Shown piece after piece: positions 1 through 6,832 of a DNA stretch of 64,000 nucleotides. Under the pieces are notes generated by a model. It saw only the letters and a program-made list of their open reading frames with translations, was not told where the DNA came from and did not search any database. The position numbers were made by a program, and so were the translations under genes. The stretch is from Algibacter sp. L1A34 (GTDB taxonomy: Bacteria; Bacteroidota; Bacteroidia; Flavobacteriales; Flavobacteriaceae): positions 1,787,501 through 1,851,500 of the forward strand of contig NZ_CP047029.1 of NCBI RefSeq assembly GCF_009796805.1. The letters run 5' to 3'. Every line of letters begins with the position of its first letter. Position 1 is the first letter of the stretch.

Positions 1-1154
1 TTAATCCGCCATATCCAACCATGACGGAAGCTGAAATTGATGCTTCTTTCGATTATCCATATACACGATTACCGCACCCAAAATATAATAAACGTGGGCC
101 TATTCCGGCCTTCGAAATGATTAAGTTTTCCATTAACATTCACCGTGGGTGTTTTGGTGGTTGTAGCTTTTGTACCATATCTGCACATCAAGGGAAATTT
201 ATTGCATCACGTAGTAAAGAGTCTATTTTAAAAGAAGTGGATACTGTGGCAAATATGCCCGATTTTAAAGGGTATTTAAGTGATATTGGTGGGCCAAGTG
301 CTAACATGTACCAAATGAAAGGGAAAATACAATCTATTTGCGATAAGTGTATTTCGCCGAGTTGTATTTCGCCTGTTATTTGTAGCAATTTGGATACATC
401 GCACAAACCGCTAACGGAATTATATCAGGCGGTTGATAGTCATCCAAAAGTGAAGAAATCGTTTATTGGTTCGGGAATTCGCCATGATATGTTGGTGCCG
501 GAATTTAATAAAAACGCCGATCCTAAAGAGTTAGACGCTTACACGGAAGAGGTGATGACGAAGCATGTTTCTGGCCGACTTAAAGTAGCACCAGAGCATA
601 CTAGTGATCCGGTTTTAAAATTGATGCGTAAACCATCGTTTTCGTATTTCCATAAATTTAAGGAACGTTTCGATAAGATAAATATCGCTAAAGGATTAAA
701 ATTACAATTAATACCATACTTTATATCCAATCATCCAGCTTGTGAAGTGGAAGATATGGCTAATCTTGCTGCCGAAACTAAAGATATGGGGTTTCAGTTA
801 GAGCAAGTACAAGGTTTTACACCAACACCAATGACGGTGGCTACCGTAATTTATTACTCTGGTTATCATCCATACACACTTAAAAAAGTAAATACGCCTA
901 TTACTAGAAAGGAAAAGGATGAACAACATCGTTTTTTCTTTTGGTATAAGGATGAAAATAAAGACTGGATTAAAAAGACTTTAAACAAATTAGGGCGTCA
1001 AGATTTACTTAAAGTGTTACTTCCTGAAAAAGAAGAGAAATGGCGTAAAAACACACCGGATGGTGATGCCAAGAATACATTTAATGATGCTGTTCCTTTT
1101 AATAAAAGGAAGAACAAGGTGAGGTATAAAGGGAAGAAGAAGCGGACGCGTTAA
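1..1154 (+). CDS. ygiQ: YgiQ-family radical SAM protein, 3' part (5' end outside window)
   Basis: The frame is open from the first bases of the window, so the gene starts upstream; the Met at position 21 is internal. About 384 C-terminal residues are visible, against roughly 600-750 for the whole family. The radical SAM cysteine motif CFGGCSFC (CxxxCxxC) is encoded at 150-173 and would bind the 4Fe-4S cluster that cleaves S-adenosylmethionine. The downstream segments TSDPVLKLM and QGFTPTPMT are typical of the YgiQ/UPF0313 group. The C-terminus is very basic (KRKNKVRYKGKKKRTR), which may favour RNA contact; that is inference. The reaction of YgiQ proteins is not known to me. The accessory repeat locus begins directly after its stop codon. 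Confidence 0.9.
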   Translation, partial: NPPYPTMTEAEIDASFDYPYTRLPHPKYNKRGPIPAFEMIKFSINIHRGCFGGCSFCTISAHQGKFIASRSKESILKEVDTVANMPDFKGYLSDIGGPSANMYQMKGKIQSICDKCISPSCISPVICSNLDTSHKPLTELYQAVDSHPKVKKSFIGSGIRHDMLVPEFNKNADPKELDAYTEEVMTKHVSGRLKVAPEHTSDPVLKLMRKPSFSYFHKFKERFDKINIAKGLKLQLIPYFISNHPACEVEDMANLAAETKDMGFQLEQVQGFTPTPMTVATVIYYSGYHPYTLKKVNTPITRKEKDEQHRFFFWYKDENKDWIKKTLNKLGRQDLLKVLLPEKEEKWRKNTPDGDAKNTFNDAVPFNKRKNKVRYKGKKKRTR

Positions 1155-1304
1155 TACTACTAATATCTCATCGAGGGGATATTGGCTGGGTCTTAACTGT
1201 TTTATTTTTCGAATGATTCTAGAGCAATTCGAACTTCTAATTTACAAATGGCATCTAAATAAGTCATGAAACAGGTTGTCCCCTCGAGGGGACCGTAGGG
1301 GTGT
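1155..1304. repeat. Diverged copy 0 of the TIR-bounded repeat unit
   Basis: This stretch aligns with the tandem units further right. It has the left arm ending in tcgaggggatattgg, the central landmark aatttacaaat, and the right arm gtcccctcgaggggac followed by cgtaggggtgt. It is the most diverged copy, and the outer part of its left arm is degraded. The DUF559 gene follows immediately, so this copy and the copy at 1691 flank that gene in the same orientation. Confidence 0.8.
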
Positions 1305-1317
1305 AAACGTTGTATTT

Positions 1318-1683
1318 ATGAGAAATAAAATAATTCCATACCACCCTAAACTAAAACTACTCGCTAGACAATTACGAAAAAACAGTACTTTACCCGAAGT
1401 TTTACTTTGGCAGAAGATAAAGCAACGTGCTTACGGTGTTCAGTTTCATAGGCAAGTTCCTATGCTAAATTATATTACAGATTTTTATTGTCACGAAATA
1501 GGTTTAGCCATTGAAATAGATGGTTCTAGCCACGACCACAGTTTTTTATATGATGCCAAGTGGCAAGGTGAATTGGAGGCTTATGGTGTTACCTTTTTAA
1601 GGTTTTCAAATGAAGAGGTTAAAAAGAATATGTTAAGTGTTTTGTTGATTATTGAAGAAACTGTTAAAGGGTTGATTGATTAA
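1318..1683 (+). CDS. DUF559 endonuclease-domain protein (Vsr-like PD-(D/E)XK fold)
   Basis: A 121-residue protein of the DUF559 family, a compact nuclease domain related to very-short-patch-repair enzymes. The expected active-site pattern is present: Asp55 in ITDF, Glu66 and Asp68 in IEIDG, and His72 just after. The N-terminus (LARQLRKNSTLPEVLLWQKI) is the family's usual basic helix. I chose the ATG at 1318. An in-frame TTG at 1276 would add residues translated from the palindromic repeat arm, which is not credible as protein. The gene sits between two copies of a TIR-bounded unit, in the place the short inter-unit spacer occupies elsewhere in the array. Its function is unproven; nicking or cutting the flanking palindromes is inference. 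Confidence 0.85.
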   Translation: MRNKIIPYHPKLKLLARQLRKNSTLPEVLLWQKIKQRAYGVQFHRQVPMLNYITDFYCHEIGLAIEIDGSSHDHSFLYDAKWQGELEAYGVTFLRFSNEEVKKNMLSVLLIIEETVKGLID

Positions 1684-1690
1684 ATTGAAG

Positions 1691-2974
1691 ACACCCCTAT
1701 AATTCCCTCAAGGGTATATTGGCTTAGTCTTATTGTTTTGTTTTTCGAATTTTCACTACTTTATTTTAAACTCTTAATTTACAAATTACATCCAAATATT
1801 TCATGAATAGGGCTGTCCCCTTGAGGGGACCGTAGGGGTGTTTTTTAGATAAGAGTAAGTTAAAAAAGTCTTTTGTAAACACCCCTATAATCCCCTCGAG
1901 AGCATATTGGCTTAGTCTTATTGTTTTGTTTTTCGAACTCTTACTACTTTATTTTGAACTCCTAATTTACAAATTGCATCTAAATATTTCATGAATAGGT
2001 TTGTCCCCTTGAGGGGACCTTAGGGGTGTTTTTTTAGATAAGAGTAAGTTAAAAAAGTCTTATGTAAACACCCCTATAATCCTTTCGAGGGGATATTGGC
2101 TCAGTTTTATTGTTTTGTTTTCCGAACTCTTACTACTTTATTTTGAACTCCAAATACATAAATTGCATCCAAATATTTCATGAATAAGTTTGTCCCCTTG
2201 AGGGGACCGTAGGGGTGTTTTTTTAGATAAGAGTAAGTTAAAAAAGTCTTTTGTAAACACCGCTATAATCCCCTCAAGGGGATATTGACTCAGTATTATT
2301 GTTTTGTTTTTCGAACTCTTACTACTTTATTTTAAACTCTTAATTTACAAATTACATCCAAATATTTCATGAGTAGGGTTGTCCCCTTGAGGGGACCTTA
2401 GGGGTGTTTTTTAGATAAGAGTAAGTTAAAAAAGTCTTTTGTAAACACCCCTATAATCCCCTCGAGGGGATATTGGTTCGGTCTTATTATTTTGTTTTTC
2501 GGATTCTTACTACTTTATTTTGAACTCCTAATACATAAATTACATCCAAATATTTCATGAATAGGTTTGTCCCCTTGAGGGGACCTTAGGGGTGTTTTTT
2601 AGATAAGATTAAGTTGTAAGAAGTCTTTTGTAAACACCCCTATAATCCCCTTGAGGGGATATTAGCTCAGTCTTATTGTTTTGTTTTCCGGGTTTTTACT
2701 ACTTTATTTTGAACTCCTAATTTACAAATTGCATCCAAATATTTCATGAATAGGGATGTCCCCTTGAGGGGACCTTAGGGGTGTTTTTTAGATAAGAGTA
2801 AGTTAAAAAAGTCTTTTGTAAACACCCCTATAATCCCCTCAAGGGGATATTGGCTCAGTTTTATTGTTTTGTTTTTCGAATTTTCACTACTTTATTTTAA
2901 ACTCTTAATTTACAAATTACATCCAAATATTTCATGAATAGGTTTGTCCCCTTGAGGGGACCGTAGGGGTGTTT
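1691..2974. repeat. Array of seven tandem 188-189 bp units with palindromic terminal inverted repeats
   Basis: Units begin (acacccctataa) at 1691, 1879, 2068, 2257, 2445, 2634 and 2822. Each unit has a left arm with the palindrome tcccctcgagggga (centre varies), an AT-rich core of about 95 bp with fixed landmarks such as tactactttatttt and aaatatttcatga, and a right arm gtccccttgaggggac then taggggtgttt. Left and right arms are imperfect inverted repeats of about 28 bp. A further spacer of about 38 bp (ttagataagagtaagtt) is also repeated, so the whole period is tandem. Copies differ by scattered point changes. There is no credible protein and no cas gene nearby. It resembles a stack of non-autonomous elements or a satellite. 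Confidence 0.93.
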
Positions 2975-2975
2975 T

Positions 2976-3287
2976 AAAACAATATGTTTAACCTATTGTA
3001 ACTTTCCTTCTTTACACACCAAAATGTAATACTTTAGTATTATTCTTAATTGTGAGATTTAATAAAGTATCTTTGGCGCTAGATATTATTTATCTGTTGA
3101 TATTAATTATTTTTTAGTCCCCACTTTGGCGATGTTATAGGCTACCTTTTAAAGGTGCTATTTTGATTAATTTAAACACTAGTGGCCAACTTAATGCCTG
3201 ATTACTAGTTGGTAACTATTTATAGTGATATTAATCTACGCCTTGCTAACGTCATTACTCTGCAATCCGTTTCAATTTAGAATAACG
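2976..3287. other. Gene-free stretch with possible leader of the methyltransferase gene
   Basis: No coding signal is seen. A TAnnTTTG element (tatctttg) lies at 3068-3075 and could start a transcript with a leader of about 210 bases. The leader contains a small perfect palindrome (accttttaaaggt) and a weak ccaact/agttgg inverted repeat. No known riboswitch was recognised. Confidence 0.4.
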
Positions 3288-4355
3288 ATGATTACAGATA
3301 TAAATGTAAACAAACCTGAGCCTTTTTTTTCAGAACAACCCTTACCACAATTTAATCGCTCAATAAATGTTGCGCGTACCATTAGAGGGTTAGAAGCTGG
3401 TAAGCCTATAATGATAACCGAATTTTATAGTAACGGTTTGCAGTTGCTTAAAGAGTTGCAAATGCATCTTAGAGTTAAATTTCCTGGTCTTACTTTCGAT
3501 GAGCAACGTGCCAATCGTTCCGCATTTAGAGCATTGTCTAGTCTTATTTATATAAAAATTGTAGATCATAAACTAACCGTAAAAAAAGCACCATCTATTG
3601 GTTGGTTAGAGAAACTTTATCCAGACGAAAATAATTTTCTATTACCATTTACCAAAGTACAAGGCCTTAATAGTGCTTGGCAATGGTATCAAAATGGCAT
3701 GATGCTTCCGGTGTTACGAAACAAAATACATCCATATTATGGGGTGTATTTCCCAACACGTTTCGATCATTTAATACTGTTCGATAATTGGCTAAAACGT
3801 TACGAAGGACCAAAAAAATCGGCCATAGATGTGGGTATTGGTAGTGGCGTGTTGTCTTTTCAGATGGTAAAGCATGGTTTTCAGAAGGTATTTGGAACCG
3901 ATACAAACCCCAATGCAATTGTTGGATTAACAGAGTCTATGGGAGATACCAAAATGTCTCGAAAAATAGAACTCGAATTTGCACCACTTTTTGGAACTAT
4001 TGAAAAGCAAACCGAACTTATTGTTTTTAATCCGCCTTGGTTGCCAGCACCTCAAGATATGGATACCAATGACGAAGCTATTTATTACAACGAAAACTTG
4101 TTTTTAGATTTTTTTACTGAAGCTAAAAAACGATTATTGCCAGAAGGTAAGCTTGTTGTCCTATTCTCTAATATGGCACAAATTACCGATGTTACAAAAG
4201 AACACCCTATAGAAAAGGAACTTGCCGAAGGCGGACGCTTTAAATTAGTAAACTGTTTAAAGAAGCCAGTAAAAGCAGCATCGGATAAAACAAAGCGCAA
4301 TCAAAATTGGCGAGCAGACGAAGAAGTTGAACTTTGGGAATTGGTGCATGCTTAG
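3288..4355 (+). CDS. Class I SAM methyltransferase with NPPW motif
   Basis: A 355-residue protein. The C-terminal half is a Rossmann methyltransferase domain: motif I is DVGIGSG (residues 181-187), the acidic motif II lies in GTDTNPNA, and motif IV is NPPW (248-251), the signature of enzymes that methylate glutamine amide or base amino nitrogens (HemK, RsmC, RlmG type). The N-terminal 150 residues have no obvious catalytic motif and may recognise the substrate. I placed the start at the ATG at 3288; an upstream GTG at 3225 would add a hydrophobic 21-residue extension that does not resemble the family. The likely target is rRNA or a protein; the exact substrate cannot be read from the sequence. 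Confidence 0.8.
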   Translation: MITDINVNKPEPFFSEQPLPQFNRSINVARTIRGLEAGKPIMITEFYSNGLQLLKELQMHLRVKFPGLTFDEQRANRSAFRALSSLIYIKIVDHKLTVKKAPSIGWLEKLYPDENNFLLPFTKVQGLNSAWQWYQNGMMLPVLRNKIHPYYGVYFPTRFDHLILFDNWLKRYEGPKKSAIDVGIGSGVLSFQMVKHGFQKVFGTDTNPNAIVGLTESMGDTKMSRKIELEFAPLFGTIEKQTELIVFNPPWLPAPQDMDTNDEAIYYNENLFLDFFTEAKKRLLPEGKLVVLFSNMAQITDVTKEHPIEKELAEGGRFKLVNCLKKPVKAASDKTKRNQNWRADEEVELWELVHA

Positions 4356-4502
4356 GGTTAACTTTAACGGAATGTTATTCTTTTTAATAAACAATATTAA
4401 AGCTAATTTAAAAGAAAGAAGAAACCACGTTTGATAAAACCTAAAAGGTGAACCTAATGTTTTTTTATGTAGATAATTTTAAGTAAATTTTACTTCCATA
4501 AA

Positions 4503-5318
4503 ATGAATACGATGAAAAAACTACTGCAAATAATTAATGGCGTTGCGTTTGTGTGTGTTATAGTCATGAACTATTTATCTAATACCGGTTTGTTAAACAA
4601 TACCACTATTGGAGAAGTTTCTAGAGAATATAACACCCTATTTACACCAGCAGGTTATGCGTTTTCAATTTGGGGAATTATCTATTTACTCGTATTAGGG
4701 TTTGTTATCTATCAAGGCAGAAGTCTGTTTGTAAAAGTAAGAGACGATGCTTTTATATTAAAAACCGGTTGGTGGTTTTTAGTATCCTGTATAGCCAATT
4801 GTTTATGGATTGTAGCTTGGATTTATGGCTATACCTTATGGTCTTCCATATTTATTTTTACACTACTATTCTCATTAATCCAAATTGTGCTTAAAAACAG
4901 CATGGAATTGGTAGACGAACCTATATCTGTTATTGTGTTCCTATGGTGGCCATTTGTAATTTATAGTGGTTGGGTTACTGTTGCTAGTATAGCAAACGTA
5001 TCGGCTGTTTTAGTAAAATATAATTGGGCTGGTTTTGGTTTATCTCCAACATTTTGGACGGTTTTGCTTATCGTTATCGCAGTCATAATAAATCTAACAA
5101 TTACTTGGAAACGAAACATGCGTGAATTTGCCCTTGTTGGCGCTTGGGCTTTAATTGCCATTTATGTTGCTAATAGCGATGTAAACAATGTTGTGGCTTA
5201 TACTGCATTAGTTGCTGCTGCTATTTTAATTATAAGTAGCTCTACGCATGCGTTTATTAACAGAAAAACAAATCCGGCGATAAAGTGTAAGGAGTTTTTA
5301 GAAGCTAGGAAAAACTAA
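4503..5318 (+). CDS. Tryptophan-rich TspO-like multi-spanning membrane protein
   Basis: A 271-residue membrane protein with about seven to eight hydrophobic segments. It is rich in tryptophan at the segment ends (FSIWGIIYL, TGWWFL, FLWWPF), as in tryptophan-rich sensory proteins of the TspO/MBR group, but it is longer than the usual 150-160 residues of TspO. The motif FTPAGYAFSIWG near residue 48 is the most conserved-looking part of this flavobacterial type. A ligand such as a porphyrin is only suggested by analogy. The start ATG at 4503 could alternatively be the Met three codons later. It seems to be a single-gene unit. Confidence 0.7.
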   Translation: MNTMKKLLQIINGVAFVCVIVMNYLSNTGLLNNTTIGEVSREYNTLFTPAGYAFSIWGIIYLLVLGFVIYQGRSLFVKVRDDAFILKTGWWFLVSCIANCLWIVAWIYGYTLWSSIFIFTLLFSLIQIVLKNSMELVDEPISVIVFLWWPFVIYSGWVTVASIANVSAVLVKYNWAGFGLSPTFWTVLLIVIAVIINLTITWKRNMREFALVGAWALIAIYVANSDVNNVVAYTALVAAAILIISSSTHAFINRKTNPAIKCKEFLEARKN

Positions 5319-5640
5319 AGACTAACGTTCTACTTTTTTATTTTTTTTCTGAGTTTTTCCTTTTCTTGTTGCTACAGCATGCGCCAACACAGCGACTTCT
5401 ATAAGTAGAATGGCAATTTTAGCTTTTTGTTAATGTACTTGTAAGTCCTAATACTTTTGTAATTATCATAATTTATCTTTTTAAGAACAAATTATGGATA
5501 AAGTTCATTGATGAATGACTTGATAAATATTTATTTTGACTTGATTGAAAGGTTTTGCTAATGCCTTACACTTAATCGAAAAAGAGATTTGCGATTAAGT
5601 GTAAGGCATATTCTGAGGGAAGGTAGTTGATATTAATTAT
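5319..5640. other. Gene-free boundary region left of the defence cassette
   Basis: No complete gene is seen. The region holds a minus-strand open stretch of about 34 codons without a start (roughly 5322-5430) and a strong inverted repeat at 5561-5609. It separates plus-strand core genes from the minus-strand defence cassette, so it is a plausible insertion edge. Confidence 0.4.
5561..5609. repeat. Perfect 18-bp inverted repeat (hairpin) at the cassette edge
   Basis: The left arm atgccttacacttaatcg (5561-5578) is exactly complementary to the right arm at 5592-5609, with a 13-base loop. There is no T-run after either arm, so it does not look like an ordinary intrinsic terminator. It lies between convergent transcription units and 32 bases from the end of the broken coding remnant. 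It may be a terminator of another type, a recombination site, or the end of a lost element. Confidence 0.75.
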
Positions 5641-5835
5641 TTATTGATTAATGAAGTCATCAAGATATTTTCTTATCTGAATTGCTTTTTCTTTAGTTAG
5701 CTGAATATTTTGTTTTGATCCATTTTTTCTGTCTAAATCTCCCATTGCATAGGTGCGAATTTGAAAGTATTCTTTATTTTTTAGGATAGCACATAGAACC
5801 TTTCCATCTCTAGTGTTTATTTTTCCTTGCTTTCC
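5641..5835 (-). pseudogene. Broken coding remnant, about 64 codons, no start
   Basis: After two in-frame stops the minus strand is open for about 64 codons and gives a protein-like sequence with segments INTRDGKVLCAI, EYFQIRTYAMGD and LTKEKAIQIRKYLDDFI before a stop. No start codon lies near its beginning; the only Met is internal. The alternating strands plus a final amphipathic helix recall the PC4/YdbC-type single-strand-binding fold, but this is only a resemblance. It follows the PD-(D/E)XK gene by about 20 bases, so it may be the tail of a fifth cassette gene that has been truncated, or the tail of a gene cut by the insertion. Confidence 0.5.
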
Positions 5836-5854
5836 CTATTATTGCCATAAGTAT

Positions 5855-6832
5855 TTATATAAAAGGTTTTATTAATTCGTCAATTTGAAAATTTGAAAAT
5901 TTAGAATTAATTAAATTACTTGTGAATTTAACATTAGAAACTTCTTTGGGGATAAGTTCACTTTCAATCTTAGGTATTTCTTTTGAATTGTAAAACTGTA
6001 AAGAGCCTTTTGCTAATTCATAATCAAATTTGACTAGGCTTACTTTATCTATATCCATACCTAAAGTTGCATATACCAGAAGATGAAGTTTTTCTTTCTG
6101 TTTTTGGAAATCTGTTAATTTGTTGTTTATATTATTTAATAAATCGGATATACTTAAACCTCCCGTATTTGTTTTCATCAATATAGAGGCGATGAAAATT
6201 TCTGTATTATTGATTGATTTTAGTTGGCCTATGGTGAAATGATGTGTTCGAGTATCTGATCCAGAACTTTTTACTTCTATGCGTAATTGATCGAAACTAA
6301 AATCAAATTTTTCTTCAGGAACACAATGCCATGCGTTAATTAAATTTATCGGTGAATTTGATTGCTCTATTAGTAATAATTCAGCCCAAAGACCTTGTAT
6401 AGATTTTCTTGGAGGCTCTTTTATCGATTTAAATAACTCAATGAACTTGCTAACAATGGTTTTTATTTTTTTATTTGAAGGATTTTGACCGAGTGATTTT
6501 ATTAAAACTTGGCAAGTGCTTAGAAAAATATTTTTTATTTCATCGTTTTGGCCAATATAAGAAACGACAGAAAAATTGTTACAAGTTGATTTTTTATCTG
6601 ATTCTATTTCGCATTTTAGGTTGTGAGAAATTTTAATACTAAACAAATTTTGATTTGCAATAAGAAAATCTTGGTTTTGTTCTGAAATGAATATTAAAAG
6701 ACTTGGGTTATTTGCATAGTTTTTAGCTATTCTATGGTTTTTAAAGCCTTTAATAGCCTTTGCCGAATAAGAGTTTGAATTCTGATTTGTAGGCAATGGC
6801 AACACATCATATATTTCTTTTAAATCAACCAT
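5855..6832 (-). CDS. PD-(D/E)XK motif nuclease (DUF4420 type), last gene of the defence cassette
   Basis: A 325-residue protein. The likely nuclease centre is in the middle: Asp177 (KFDFSF) followed by Glu186-Val-Lys188 (RIEVKSS), the D-x(n)-ExK arrangement of PD-(D/E)XK enzymes, preceded by the helix GLWAELLLIE that carries the usual conserved Glu. This pattern and the position next to a Z1 gene fit the DUF4420 family. It would be the DNA-cutting subunit of the system. Its start overlaps the end of the Z1 gene by 8 bases, so the two are translated as a pair. The role is inferred from family and context. Confidence 0.82.
   Translation of the reverse strand: MVDLKEIYDVLPLPTNQNSNSYSAKAIKGFKNHRIAKNYANNPSLLIFISEQNQDFLIANQNLFSIKISHNLKCEIESDKKSTCNNFSVVSYIGQNDEIKNIFLSTCQVLIKSLGQNPSNKKIKTIVSKFIELFKSIKEPPRKSIQGLWAELLLIEQSNSPINLINAWHCVPEEKFDFSFDQLRIEVKSSGSDTRTHHFTIGQLKSINNTEIFIASILMKTNTGGLSISDLLNNINNKLTDFQKQKEKLHLLVYATLGMDIDKVSLVKFDYELAKGSLQFYNSKEIPKIESELIPKEVSNVKFTSNLINSKFSNFQIDELIKPFI

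Noticed and set aside
1276-1317. N-terminal extension of the DUF559 protein from a TTG
   Set aside because: The added residues are translated from the palindromic repeat arm, which recurs without any gene behind it in the other copies.
1305-1690. Inter-unit spacer as a deletion remnant of the DUF559 gene
   Set aside because: Only short AT-rich words such as gttaaaaa are shared; the likeness is too weak to claim common origin.
1691-2974. CRISPR array
   Set aside because: The period is 188-189 bp and the segments between the arms are also repeated, so there are no unique spacers; no cas gene is present.
3181-3230. Small inverted repeat ccaact/agttgg as a riboswitch
   Set aside because: Short arms and no match to a known aptamer; probably chance.
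5322-5430. Minus-strand open stretch with residues like LLIEVAVLAHAVATRKGK
   Set aside because: About 34 codons only, no start codon and a stop just upstream; it might be a gene end but cannot be supported.
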